In this document: positions 1-8,741 of the stretch, in pieces
Numbering within the stretch: position 1 is the stretch's first letter
How the letters are laid out: the number at the start of each line of letters is the position of its first letter
DNA from: Acidovorax sp.
Lineage (GTDB): Bacteria; Pseudomonadota; Gammaproteobacteria; Burkholderiales; Burkholderiaceae_C
Assembly: GCF_027492855.1 (NCBI RefSeq)
Contig: NZ_JAPUDY010000026.1
Coordinates: 1 to 64,000, forward strand
Direction of reading: 5' to 3'
DNA length: 64,000 nucleotides
Translations under genes and position numbers: made by a program
Notes under the pieces: generated by a model
Database searches by the model: none
The model's input: the letters and a program-made list of their open reading frames with translations, nothing else
What the model was told of the DNA's origin: nothing

Positions 1-798
1 GCCAGCTTCAACCACCTGTATGGCGAGCACTTCGTGCTGCCCGAGGCGGCCATCGACGAGCACGTGGCCACACTGCCCGGCCTGGACGGGCGCAAGATGA
101 GCAAAAGCTACGACAACACCATCCCGCTGTTCAGCTCGCGCGAGCAGCTCAAAAAGCTCATCGGCTCCATCCTCACCGACTCGCGCGCACCCGGCGAGCC
201 CAAGGAGGTCGAGGGCTCCGCCTTGTTCCAGATCTACCGCGCCTTTGCCACCGACGACGAAGCCGATGCCCTGCGCCGCGCCTACGCGGACGGCATTGCC
301 TGGGGCGACGCCAAGCAGTTGCTGCTGGAGCGGGTAGACCAGGTGATCGCCCCCATGCGCGCGCAGTACGAAGAGCTGATCAACAACCCCGCCCGCATCG
401 AGCAGACCCTGCTGGCCGGCGCCGAGCGCGCCCGTGCATTGGCCACGCCGTTCATTCGCGAGCTGCGCGCTGCGGTGGGCCTGCGCAGCCTGGCGCAGGC
501 CACCACGGCAGCCAAGCCCGTGAAGGCCGCCAAGGCCGCCCTGCCCGCGTTCAAGCAGTACCGCGAGGCGGACGGCAAGTTCTACTTCAAGCTCGTGGCA
601 GCCGATGGCCGCCTGCTGCTGCAAAGCACGGGCTTCGACGCACCCAAGGAAGCCGGGCAGGCGATTGCGCAATTGCAAAAGGACGGCACCGGCGCCGCGC
701 TGCAAACCCTGGCGCCGCGCCTGGCCCCGGTAGACGGCGTGGAGGCCGCCGAAGTAGCCGCCGCGCTGCAGGCCCTGGCCGAAGCAGCGGCGGCCTGA
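1..798 (+). CDS. trpS: Tryptophan--tRNA ligase, C-terminal part (partial at window edge)
   Basis: Class I aminoacyl-tRNA synthetase that charges tRNA-Trp in the cytoplasm. The reading frame is open from base 1, so the Rossmann N-terminal part with the HIGH-type motif lies outside the window. The KMSKS ATP-binding loop is visible (GRKMSKSYDN, about residues 30-40 of the visible part). The usual helical C-terminal region follows. An alanine-rich extension of roughly 80 residues comes last, as in longer betaproteobacterial TrpS proteins. Stop at 796-798. The next gene is convergent, across a repeat-bearing spacer. Confidence 0.93.
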   Translation, partial: ASFNHLYGEHFVLPEAAIDEHVATLPGLDGRKMSKSYDNTIPLFSSREQLKKLIGSILTDSRAPGEPKEVEGSALFQIYRAFATDDEADALRRAYADGIAWGDAKQLLLERVDQVIAPMRAQYEELINNPARIEQTLLAGAERARALATPFIRELRAAVGLRSLAQATTAAKPVKAAKAALPAFKQYREADGKFYFKLVAADGRLLLQSTGFDAPKEAGQAIAQLQKDGTGAALQTLAPRLAPVDGVEAAEVAAALQALAEAAAA

Positions 799-825
799 TC
801 GCTGATCCCTGGTTCATCATTCAGG

Positions 826-888
826 GTTTGCTCCTATTTTTATAGCTTTTTGCGCCTATCTAATAAGCGCTAGCGGCCAAAAATTGCC
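826..888. repeat. Comamonadaceae-type intergenic repeat
   Basis: The spacer between convergent trpS and the FecR/TPR gene contains CTATTTTTATAGC (834-846) followed by a GCGCC...AAGCGCTAGCGGCC segment. The same core, CTATTTTnATAGC, occurs at 15242-15254 and 50177-50189. The layout resembles a dispersed intergenic repeat I associate with Acidovorax/Comamonas genomes. It may act as a bidirectional transcript end, but no clean T-tract terminator is visible. Confidence 0.5.
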
Positions 889-3800
889 TCAATCCCGGTA
901 GCGCACCAGCGCCCACAGCGTGGGCCGTTCGCCATGGCGCAGGCCCGTCTGCACCGTGCCGGTAAAGCTCCAGCGCCGGTCCAGCGACTCCCAACCATGG
1001 CCCAGCGCCAGGCTCCAGCCCGGCGCGCGCAGCACGGTGTTGGCCTCGTCGCGGTAGCGCGCGCCGCGCCAGGTCATGCGCAGCAACGAAAAGCTGCGGC
1101 CCTCGTGCCGCCAGGTGGTCTGGCCCAGCACCACATGGCGCGCAAAACCGGGCAGTTGCAGGCCCGCCAAACCCGCGCCCGTGTTGCGCGAATCGGTGTG
1201 GATGTAGCTGCCCAGCACACTCCAGCGCGGCGAGAGCAAATGGTTGACCGACACGCTGGCCTGCGCCAGATGTCCCTGGCCAAAAACCGGCGTCTCCTCA
1301 TAGGTATTGAGCGAGGTCTGCGCGTTGAGCACCACGGGCGCGATGGAGGCCACGTTGTCGAAAAGCGCGGAGGTTTCCTGCGCGAACAGGCGCCCATTGC
1401 GCGCTGCCAGGTTGTTGATGCGCTGGCCCGACAGGCTGGCGCCGAAGAAGGTGGAGGGTGTCATCTCCCAATCGAGCTGCACGGCATGCTTGCGGGCATA
1501 ACTGCCGGTCAGCAGGTACTGGTTGTCCACCGCGATGGCGCCCGTGGCCACCGGCGCGAGCGTGTGCGTACCAGGCGCGCGCAGGCTCTCCTGGTAGGCC
1601 CAGTGCAACGCACGGCCGGGCGCTATGCGCAGGCTGGCGCCCACGCGCGGCAGCAGGCGGCGGCGGTGCGTGGCGCCGTCCTCAATGGGTGCCAGCAGGT
1701 CCTGGCCCGTGGCCGTGTCGGCATAGCGGTCGCTCTGCTGCACGGCCAGGCGCGGCCAGTAGGCCTCGGCCATCCAGCTCCAGGCACCCGTGCGCCATTC
1801 GCCTGCCACCCAGGGCATGCTGTAGCGCTCGGTGTTCTTGCGTGGCGTGGTGATCTGTGAATCAGTGATGGCGCTGCCGCTGTCGCGGTCCACGCGCTCC
1901 CAGCCTGCGCTCAGGCGGTGGGCGCCCCACAGCGTGGTGTGGCGCAGGAATACGCCTTTTTCGTCGCTGGTGTAGCCGTAGTCCTGCGGGCCCCAGCGCG
2001 CGTCGTCCAGCACCAGGCCCATCGTTTGGCGCGCGCCGTGCACCTTGAGCCAGGTCTGGCTGTCGGCCGACCAGCGCCAGGCGCCGCCCACGTCGGCACG
2101 GCGCGTGCGTGTCTCGGCCCCGCCGGTAAAGGTGATGCCGTTGCCAAAGCCGAGCCCGTCGGGAAAACGGTAGCGCAGCGTGGTGTCGCCATACAACGCA
2201 AACAGCGAAAGGCTTTCGGTGGGCTTGGCGCCCACCGCCAGGTCGATGCCGGGGGACGACAGCCGGTAGCGCGTGGACGGCGGCCCCTCGCGCGGCCACA
2301 TCTGCACGTCGTTGGCGCGCACCAGCCAGGCCACGGGCATGCCGCTGGCGGCCAGGCCCCGGTGGCCCGCGTCCACCGTGGCGTTGTGGCGCAGCGGGTT
2401 GCGCTCGGCGCTGGCGCCCACGGTCCATTCGCTGCCGGTAGTCAGCATCAGCGGGGCGCGCTTGTCGCTGGCACCGAACACTGTGGGGTCGGTGAGGTAG
2501 CCCTGAAAGAGTTCGGAGCGGCGGCTGAAATCGCTCTCATACCGGTCGGCCAGAAAGAAGTGGCTGCCCGCCCACAGCGGGTAGTACGAGGCATTGGCAT
2601 AGGCCCGCGCCCAGTGCTCCATGCCGAAGTCGCCCAGCGCTTTGCCCAGGTTGGCCGAGCCCTGGCTGTCCGAGGCCAGGGGGTTGAGCGACTTGAGGTA
2701 GGGCAGCCGCGCAAGCGCCTCGCGCGCGGCGGCGATGGCCTGCACGGGCTCGCCGCTGTCGTTGCGCAGCATGGCCTCGATTTGCCAAGGCAGTGGGTCG
2801 CGGGGGTCGGCCAGGCGCGCACGGTCGAGCGAATCGAGTGCGGCGGCGCGCTCGCCCAGCGTGTATTCGGCCACCGCCAGCCAGACCTGGGCGCGGGCGT
2901 AGCGCGGCTCGATCACCAGGGCCTTGAGCAACTGGGTGCGCGCCGTTTCAGCGTCGCCCTGCTTGAGGGCCAGCAGACCAGCCCCGGCCAGGCTCACGTA
3001 GTCGTCGCCCGCCTGGGCCAGCGCGGCGTCCAGCTCCACACGGGCATCGGCCAGTTGCAGGGCCTCGATGGCGGCCGTAGCCTGCTCGCCCCGGTAGGCG
3101 GGGTGGTCGGGCGCCAGGGCCACGGCCTGCGCCAGGGCCACGCGGGCCGCGCGCAGGTCGCCCCGCTCTTGCAGCGCGCGCCCCAGGCCCCACAGGGCGG
3201 CGGCACGCTGCGCGTCGCCCTCGGCGCGGGCAACGGCCTCGCGGTACAGCCCCAGGGCGGCGTCGGCGTTGCCCTCCAGCCGGTGCCAGTCGGCATCGGC
3301 CTGCAGCAGGAGGGCCGACAGGGGTGCGGCGGCCCGCGTGGTATCCAGCCACGCACGCGCCTGGGTCTGGCGGTCCAGCGCCATGAGCAACTCGGCCCGG
3401 CGCGCGGCGATGCGTGGGTCTTGCGTGCCTTGCCAGGCCTGGCCTAGGCGGTTTTGCGCAGCATCGAGCTGACCGTCGAACACGTCCAAATCAGCCAGCA
3501 CCAAGGCTGCCACCGCAGCATGCTCGCCCGCCGCAGGCATCGCCAGCAGCCGCACACGTGCCTGCGGCCATTGCCCAGACTGCAGCTCGGCACGCACGGC
3601 GGCCAACGGCCCGGCCAAACCGGGCTGGTGAAACTCCGCCCAACGCGTTGCGTCCTCTGGATAGGCCGCCACCCACTGCACGCGCTCACGCGGATTGACC
3701 AGCACCCGTTTCACAGGTGCCCGCCCCTGTTCCACAAAGCCCTGCTCGGCAGGGCCCAACTGCACGCTGCCCTGGGCGTTGGACAGCTCCACCAGCCCCG

Positions 3801-4302
3801 ACAGCACGGTGAGTGTGGTGCGCCCCTGTGCATCCACCTCCACATCCCAGTCGGTGCCGCGCACCACGGCCAGCGCGGCGGGGGTCTGCAGTTGCAGCGT
3901 GGCCGGGGTCTTCTTGGTGCGGGCCCACAGGCGCCCAGCGGCCAGCTCCAGCAAGGTGCGGGTGGCGTGCGACTCGCACAGCCGCAACTGCGCATTGGCC
4001 GACATGCGGATCTGCGTGCGGTCGGCCAGCAGCAAGGCTGCTGAAGACAGTGCCAGCGTGCGCATGTCGGCGCCTGCCCCCAGTTGCTGGGCCAGCGCAG
4101 CAGCCTGCCAGGGCTCGGTGCCCGGCGCGCGCGTCTGGCCCTGCCCCGCCAAGGCCACGATCTGCGCTGCCGCAGCGCCTGGCGCCGGGGGCGCACCCGC
4201 GCATTGGGCCCAGGCGCCCGGCGCACCCCAGGCCACAAGGGCCATGCCCAGCGGTGTCACCCAGGCACAGCGAAATGGGGGCAACGAGGGCGTGGTGGGC
4301 AT
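889..4302 (-). CDS. FecR-domain/TPR protein with C-terminal outer-membrane beta-barrel
   Basis: 1137 residues. A signal peptide ends near residue 32 (GAWA-Q). A FecR-type domain follows at about 50-210, with the conserved VVRGTDWDVEV segment, then TPR-like helical repeats at about 230-550. The last ~550 residues alternate as in an outer-membrane beta-barrel (many Trp, Tyr and Arg; strands ending in LWALVRYRD). The order of periplasmic TPR then barrel recalls PgaA-type export porins, but the substrate is unknown. An AGAAAGG ribosome site precedes the start. It lies 33 bp downstream of the CHASE2 cyclase on the same strand and is probably co-transcribed with it. Confidence 0.75.
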   Translation of the reverse strand: MPTTPSLPPFRCAWVTPLGMALVAWGAPGAWAQCAGAPPAPGAAAAQIVALAGQGQTRAPGTEPWQAAALAQQLGAGADMRTLALSSAALLLADRTQIRMSANAQLRLCESHATRTLLELAAGRLWARTKKTPATLQLQTPAALAVVRGTDWDVEVDAQGRTTLTVLSGLVELSNAQGSVQLGPAEQGFVEQGRAPVKRVLVNPRERVQWVAAYPEDATRWAEFHQPGLAGPLAAVRAELQSGQWPQARVRLLAMPAAGEHAAVAALVLADLDVFDGQLDAAQNRLGQAWQGTQDPRIAARRAELLMALDRQTQARAWLDTTRAAAPLSALLLQADADWHRLEGNADAALGLYREAVARAEGDAQRAAALWGLGRALQERGDLRAARVALAQAVALAPDHPAYRGEQATAAIEALQLADARVELDAALAQAGDDYVSLAGAGLLALKQGDAETARTQLLKALVIEPRYARAQVWLAVAEYTLGERAAALDSLDRARLADPRDPLPWQIEAMLRNDSGEPVQAIAAAREALARLPYLKSLNPLASDSQGSANLGKALGDFGMEHWARAYANASYYPLWAGSHFFLADRYESDFSRRSELFQGYLTDPTVFGASDKRAPLMLTTGSEWTVGASAERNPLRHNATVDAGHRGLAASGMPVAWLVRANDVQMWPREGPPSTRYRLSSPGIDLAVGAKPTESLSLFALYGDTTLRYRFPDGLGFGNGITFTGGAETRTRRADVGGAWRWSADSQTWLKVHGARQTMGLVLDDARWGPQDYGYTSDEKGVFLRHTTLWGAHRLSAGWERVDRDSGSAITDSQITTPRKNTERYSMPWVAGEWRTGAWSWMAEAYWPRLAVQQSDRYADTATGQDLLAPIEDGATHRRRLLPRVGASLRIAPGRALHWAYQESLRAPGTHTLAPVATGAIAVDNQYLLTGSYARKHAVQLDWEMTPSTFFGASLSGQRINNLAARNGRLFAQETSALFDNVASIAPVVLNAQTSLNTYEETPVFGQGHLAQASVSVNHLLSPRWSVLGSYIHTDSRNTGAGLAGLQLPGFARHVVLGQTTWRHEGRSFSLLRMTWRGARYRDEANTVLRAPGWSLALGHGWESLDRRWSFTGTVQTGLRHGERPTLWALVRYRD

Positions 4303-4335
4303 AGCATGACCTTTCTGGATAGCGGAAGGATGCGA

Positions 4336-6318
4336 TCAGGTTTTGTCCAGCGCACGGGCACTGAACGCCATGGGGGAGTCAGACGCTGGGGCAGCAGCGG
4401 CTTGCGCCTGCAAGCGGGCCTGCAAGGCATCGGCATGGGCCAGCCACTGCGGCACATGTGCGGCGGCCCGCGCGCGCCAGTGGGCGCAGCACTGCAGCGC
4501 CTGCGCCCACTGGCCCGCCTGCAGATGGCCATGGAGCGCGAGACTGATAGCCACCAGCTCCGGGTCGTCGCACAGGGTGTACACATCCACCCCCGCGCTG
4601 CGCCCGGCCAGCACCACGGCATCCAGCCACAGCAGTTGCGCGCGCTGCGGGTCGCCCGCAGGCAAAGCGTCACGCGTGGCGCCCGACAGCAGGATGCTGC
4701 TGCCAAACGCCTTGTTCGCCCCTTCCAACCGCGCGGCGGTGTTCACGGCATCGCCCACGGCGGTGTAGGTAAAGCGCTCGTGCGAGCCCAAGTGCCCCAC
4801 TGCCACCTCACCCGTGTGCAGGCCGATGCGCAACTGCACCTGCGCAAACGGTGTGCCCTGCCACTGGGCGCGCAGGGTCTCCATTTCGGCCTGCATGGCC
4901 TGGGCGCAGGCCAGGGCGCGGGCTGCATGGGCGGGCTCGGGCAAGGGTGCGTTCCAGAATGCCATGACGGCGTCGCCAATGAACTTGTCGAGCGTGCCGC
5001 CGTGTTGGTGCACGGCATGCGTCATGCGCGAGAAATAAGCGTTGAGCGCCTGGGCCACGGCCTCGGGCGGCAGGCGCTCGCTGGCGGCCGTGAACCCGGC
5101 CAGGTCGGAGAACAGCAGCGTGAGCACCTTGCGCTCGCCCCGCAAGGCCGGGGCTGCACTCTCGGCCACCAGCGCATCGACCACGGCGGGCGGCACATAG
5201 CGCGCGAAGTTTGCGCGCAGTTGCTCGCGGCGGCGGTGCTCACGCCAGTAGCTGTCGGCCGCCCCCACGTTGAAGTGCAGCGCAAGGCCTGCCAGCGTGG
5301 GCAGTGTGCTCCACCACACGCCCTCGGCAAAGGCCCACACCCCACCCGCCACCGCCAGAATCGCCAGCAAGGCGCTGAGCCACAGCGCCCGCCAGCCGCG
5401 CCAGCGGCGCGTCAACACCGCAACCATGCCGACCACAAGCACCGCCAGCAAGACCGGCCCCACAGGGTGGGCCGGCACGATCCAGTCGCCCGTGAGCCCA
5501 TTGATCAGCGCCGTGGCATGCGCGAACACGCCCGACTGGGTGGCTGCGCCCAGTGCGCGCAAGGGGGTGTTGAACTGATCGACGCCGTCCACCGGCGTGT
5601 TCTGCCCCAGCAGCAGCACATGGCCCTGAAGGGCGCCCGGCGCCAGCGCGCTGGCGGGCTCCAGCGCCTGGGTGTAATGGACATAGGGCAACGCCACTTC
5701 GGGGGCGTAGTAGCGCAGCAGCGCGCCCTGCGGCGGCGGGGTGAATGGACGCCCGGCAGCCTCTGCCAGCACGCGCCACAGGGCTTCGCCGTGCACGGGC
5801 GCGCGGCGCAGCACACCGTCATCGTCCATCTCCACCGCCACACTGCCCTGGCGGGCCTGGGGGAATACGGTGGGGATGGCCTGCCGGTACTGCGCAACCT
5901 GCGAGCTTTGTACCGCCACCTCGGCCGAGGCCAGCACCACCGGCATGCGCCCCTGCAGCGCGGCAGCCAGGGCCGCGTCATCTTCTGGCGACTGGGGTGC
6001 CGCAAACAGCATGTCGATGCCCAGGGCGGCTGCGCCTGCGGCAGATACCGCATCCACGAGTTGCGCATGCAGGCGGCGCGGCAGGGGCGGGCTCAGGTTC
6101 AGCGCAGCCAGGCTGGGCTCGTCCAGCCCCACCACCAGCACGCCTGCATCGGGCCGCGCTGGGGCGGTCAGGCTGGCCAGCAGATCGTATTCAAGCCGCT
6201 GCAGTGGCGTCCAGACCGGCAGCGCGTGCAGCAGGGCCAGCAAACCCAGCGCAAGCAGCATCCGCAGCGCCAAGGTGCGCCAGGCGTCCTGTATGGCCGG
6301 TGCCCGCAAGCTCGTCAT
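4336..6318 (-). CDS. CHASE2-domain adenylate cyclase
   Basis: 660 residues from the ATG at 6318, chosen because AAAGGGG lies just upstream; an in-frame extension to 6435 lacks this. One N-terminal transmembrane helix, an extracytoplasmic CHASE2 sensor (about 40-290), further hydrophobic helices (about 300-370), then a class III cyclase domain. Visible catalytic features are the metal Asp in FSDLAGF, the second Asp in KFIGDAVMAFWN, and Asn/Arg in VNTAARLEG. The Lys in LDKFIGD and the Asp in VGDAVN fit ATP rather than GTP, so cAMP synthesis at the inner membrane is inferred. The signal may come from the FecR/TPR/barrel protein encoded next. Confidence 0.85.
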   Translation of the reverse strand: MTSLRAPAIQDAWRTLALRMLLALGLLALLHALPVWTPLQRLEYDLLASLTAPARPDAGVLVVGLDEPSLAALNLSPPLPRRLHAQLVDAVSAAGAAALGIDMLFAAPQSPEDDAALAAALQGRMPVVLASAEVAVQSSQVAQYRQAIPTVFPQARQGSVAVEMDDDGVLRRAPVHGEALWRVLAEAAGRPFTPPPQGALLRYYAPEVALPYVHYTQALEPASALAPGALQGHVLLLGQNTPVDGVDQFNTPLRALGAATQSGVFAHATALINGLTGDWIVPAHPVGPVLLAVLVVGMVAVLTRRWRGWRALWLSALLAILAVAGGVWAFAEGVWWSTLPTLAGLALHFNVGAADSYWREHRRREQLRANFARYVPPAVVDALVAESAAPALRGERKVLTLLFSDLAGFTAASERLPPEAVAQALNAYFSRMTHAVHQHGGTLDKFIGDAVMAFWNAPLPEPAHAARALACAQAMQAEMETLRAQWQGTPFAQVQLRIGLHTGEVAVGHLGSHERFTYTAVGDAVNTAARLEGANKAFGSSILLSGATRDALPAGDPQRAQLLWLDAVVLAGRSAGVDVYTLCDDPELVAISLALHGHLQAGQWAQALQCCAHWRARAAAHVPQWLAHADALQARLQAQAAAAPASDSPMAFSARALDKT

Positions 6319-6494
6319 TCCGCCCCTTTCAGCTGCCCCACGCATCGACGCAGCGATGCCATCCCGCACACTGTATTGCGCCCTCATTCGCCTGCACATC
6401 GGGGATACGCTGAAAAAACAATGTGGACACAGCACCTACCTTCAAAGCCCAGCGCCGCCTTAAACTGAATGCTTGAACCTGTTTTGGAGAACCC

Positions 6495-6758
6495 ATGAAG
6501 CTGCTGTTTGCCTCGGTCTCTGCGCTCGCCCTGCTGGCGGGCTGCAACGCCACCAACAACCCTTATCACCCCTCCGGCCCCATGGCTTCGGGCCGGGACC
6601 GCACCTTCAGCGTGCCGGTGTACGGGCCGGACACCTCTCAGGCATACGCCGCCGCCACGCGCGAATGCCAGCGCATGGCCTTGCACGCCAAACTGTTGCG
6701 CAACGACGGATCGCGCCTGGTCTTTGAGTGCGTGAGCGAACTGCCCGACAAACCTTGA
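6495..6758 (+). CDS. Small lipoprotein of unknown function
   Basis: 87 residues. The N-terminus is a lipoprotein signal peptide with lipobox LLAGC (Cys17). TTTTGGAG lies upstream of the ATG. The mature part is short and polar and contains two more cysteines (ECQRMA near the middle, FECVSEL near the end). I do not recognise a family. The next gene begins within or directly at its stop codon, so translation may be coupled. Confidence 0.7.
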   Translation: MKLLFASVSALALLAGCNATNNPYHPSGPMASGRDRTFSVPVYGPDTSQAYAAATRECQRMALHAKLLRNDGSRLVFECVSELPDKP

Positions 6759-7819
6759 TACCCGCCAACCACCCCGCATCACCCCGCCCCGTGGGCGGCT
6801 GCGGGGCCGTGCTGGCCATCGCCGCGCTGCTGGCGGGTTGCCAGCACACGCCGACGGTGGAGCCCCCCGCATCCATGACATGGATCAATAGCCTGGGCAT
6901 GGTGTTCGTCCAAGTGCCTGCTGGCACCTTCTGGATGGGTGGCCTCCCTTCCGTGGAAACACTGGCACAGACCTACCCCCTTCTGGAAACCAAACGCTTC
7001 ACAGAACTGGTCGACGAGGTGCCCGCGCACGAGGTGCATATCAGCCAAGCGTTCTACCTGGGCCAGCACGAGGTCACGGTCGGGCAGTTCCGGCGGTTCG
7101 TCGAGGCTTCGGGCTACCAGCCCGAGCCAGAAGCCGATGGCACGGGCGGCTATGGCTACAACCCACAATACGACCCCGCCACCACCCGGCGCGGCGATGC
7201 CTTTGAGGGCCGCGCACTCCAGTACTCATGGCGCAATCCGGGCTTTGCGCAGGGTGCGGACCACCCGGTCGTCAACGTCACCTGGAACGATGCCCAGGCC
7301 CTGGCCCGCTGGCTGAGCCGCACCGAGGGCCACCACTACCGGCTGCCCACCGAGGCCGAGTGGGAATATGCCTGCCGTGCAGGCACGCGCACCCTCTACC
7401 CCCATGGCAACGACCCGCAGGGCCTGGCGATGGCCGCCAATACCTTTGACCAGAAGACCGCGCCTCTGTGGCCTCGCTGGCAGCAGCATGCGCTCAAAGG
7501 GAACGATGGCCATGTCTTCACCGCGCCAGTGGGCAGCTACGCCCCCAATGCCTTCGGCCTGCACGACATGCTGGGCAATGCCTGGGAATGGGTGGCAGAC
7601 TGGCACGGAGACAACTACTACGCCACCTCGCCGCGCAACGACCCACAGGGCCCGGACGACGGCAATGTGCGGGTACGACGGGGCGGCTCGTGGCACACGT
7701 GGCCGTTCTACGCCCGTTGTGGCTACCGCAACTGGAACACGCCACAAACACGCTATCCGCTGGTTGGGATGCGGCTTGTGCGGGAGATCGCGCAACCGCA
7801 ACCGCCCCTGCCAGACTAG
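6728..7819 (+). CDS. Lipoprotein with SUMF1/formylglycine-generating-enzyme-like domain
   Basis: About 340-363 residues. A hydrophobic leader ends in a lipobox (LLAGC), followed by a SUMF1-type fold: VPAGTFWMG, HEVTVGQF, HPVVNVTWNDAQALARWLS, RLPTEAEWEYACRAGT, GLHDMLGNAWEWVADW, RRGGSWHTWPFYARCGYRNWN. The paired active-site cysteines of true formylglycine-generating enzymes are not present at the GGSW region; only one Cys follows. A structural or ligand-binding role is therefore more likely than sulfatase activation. The start is uncertain: GTG 6728, TTG 6755 (overlapping the upstream stop) and GTG 6791 are all possible. Confidence 0.75.
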   Translation: MRERTARQTLIPANHPASPRPVGGCGAVLAIAALLAGCQHTPTVEPPASMTWINSLGMVFVQVPAGTFWMGGLPSVETLAQTYPLLETKRFTELVDEVPAHEVHISQAFYLGQHEVTVGQFRRFVEASGYQPEPEADGTGGYGYNPQYDPATTRRGDAFEGRALQYSWRNPGFAQGADHPVVNVTWNDAQALARWLSRTEGHHYRLPTEAEWEYACRAGTRTLYPHGNDPQGLAMAANTFDQKTAPLWPRWQQHALKGNDGHVFTAPVGSYAPNAFGLHDMLGNAWEWVADWHGDNYYATSPRNDPQGPDDGNVRVRRGGSWHTWPFYARCGYRNWNTPQTRYPLVGMRLVREIAQPQPPLPD

Positions 7820-7937
7820 CCCCCTTGATGACAGCCAACGCCGTGGTAGCACCGGCGTTCCTTGTAAACCACAGAAAGTCAACAAGTATTAACCCACCAT
7901 CCTAAATATCACCAGGCTGCTACTCTGGTTGAGAGAT

Positions 7938-7956
7938 GTCGCAAATAATTTGCGAC
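7938..7956. promoter_or_regulatory. 19-bp perfect palindrome upstream of response-regulator gene
   Basis: GTCGCAAATAATTTGCGAC is an 8+3+8 perfect inverted repeat ending 22 bp before the ATG at 7979. GGGGAGAAAC follows it as a ribosome site. The position suits an operator for autoregulation by the OmpR-type regulator or by another dimeric factor. It lacks the T-tract of a terminator. Confidence 0.45.
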
Positions 7957-7978
7957 TGCATTTTCGACGGGGAGAAAC

Positions 7979-8677
7979 ATGCGCATAGCCGCTCTGGACG
8001 ACGATGCGCTTCAGCTGGATCTGATCAAGCAGGCCACAGAGGCGATGGGCCATGTCTGCCACACGCACATGACGGGTGCCGATTTGCTGCGCACGCTGCG
8101 CCGCGAAACTTTTGACTTGCTGATCGTGGACTGGCACCTGCCAGACACCACGGGGCCCGAGGTGGTGCGATGGGTGCGCAAGAACGTGGCGGCCCAATTA
8201 CCTATTCTGTTCGTCACCAACCGCCAGGAAGAACGCGACATCGTCGAGGGCCTGGAAAGCGGGGCCGACGATTTCATGATCAAGCCCGTGCGCATTGGCG
8301 AGCTCAATGCACGCGTGGCCGCCTTGCTGCGCCGTGCCTATCCCGACAACTCTGGCGGCGTGCTGGAGTTTGGCCGCTACCGGTTCCTGCAGGAAACCCG
8401 GTCCATCGAAATGGATGGCACGCCCGTGGAGCTCAAGAACCGCGAGTACGACCTCGCTCTGTTTCTGTTCCAAAACATGGGTCGGCTGCTGTCGCGCGAC
8501 CACCTCAAGGAAATCGTCTGGGGCCAGGTGGCCGACGTCATGTCGCGCTCGCTGGACACCCACATTTCGCGCCTGCGCACCCTGCTCGACCTGCGCCCCG
8601 CCAACGGCTTTTTCGTCACGGCGGTGTATGGCGTAGGCTATCGCTTTGAAGCTGTCGAAGCCCCGCGCAAGAGCTGA
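7979..8677 (+). CDS. OmpR-family response regulator
   Basis: 232 residues. The receiver domain has an acidic pocket at residues 7-9, phospho-acceptor Asp51 (LLIVDWHLP) and Lys102 (FMIKP). A winged-helix DNA-binding domain follows (ELKNREYDLALFLF, SRSLDTHISRLR, GVGYRFE). GGGGAG precedes the ATG. It is followed by the LysM-FecR gene and the CHASE2 histidine kinase on the same strand. That kinase is the obvious partner by position, although its own receiver or phosphotransfer chain is not visible. Confidence 0.88.
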   Translation: MRIAALDDDALQLDLIKQATEAMGHVCHTHMTGADLLRTLRRETFDLLIVDWHLPDTTGPEVVRWVRKNVAAQLPILFVTNRQEERDIVEGLESGADDFMIKPVRIGELNARVAALLRRAYPDNSGGVLEFGRYRFLQETRSIEMDGTPVELKNREYDLALFLFQNMGRLLSRDHLKEIVWGQVADVMSRSLDTHISRLRTLLDLRPANGFFVTAVYGVGYRFEAVEAPRKS

Positions 8678-8680
8678 GCT

Positions 8681-8713
8681 CGGCAGGCGCCACCATACAC
8701 GTGGCGCCCGCCG
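8681..8713 (+). other. Strong intergenic hairpin between regulator and LysM-FecR gene
   Basis: GGCGCCAC (8686-8693) pairs perfectly with GTGGCGCC (8701-8708). The stem extends through CGGC/GCCG across one mismatch. No T-tract follows, so it may attenuate transcription or shield mRNA ends within an operon rather than terminate fully. Confidence 0.45.
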
Positions 8714-8741
8714 GTTGCAGGCCGCATGAAGGAGACCTGAT

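Noticed and set aside
1918-3447. Plus-strand open frame of 509 codons
   Set aside because: Shadow of the FecR/TPR/barrel gene; no protein-like domains and no ribosome site.
4084-6468. Long plus-strand open frame of about 790 codons
   Set aside because: It is antisense to the CHASE2 cyclase and the start of the FecR gene. The composition is Arg/His/Gln/Gly-rich without motifs, as expected for a GC-rich shadow frame.
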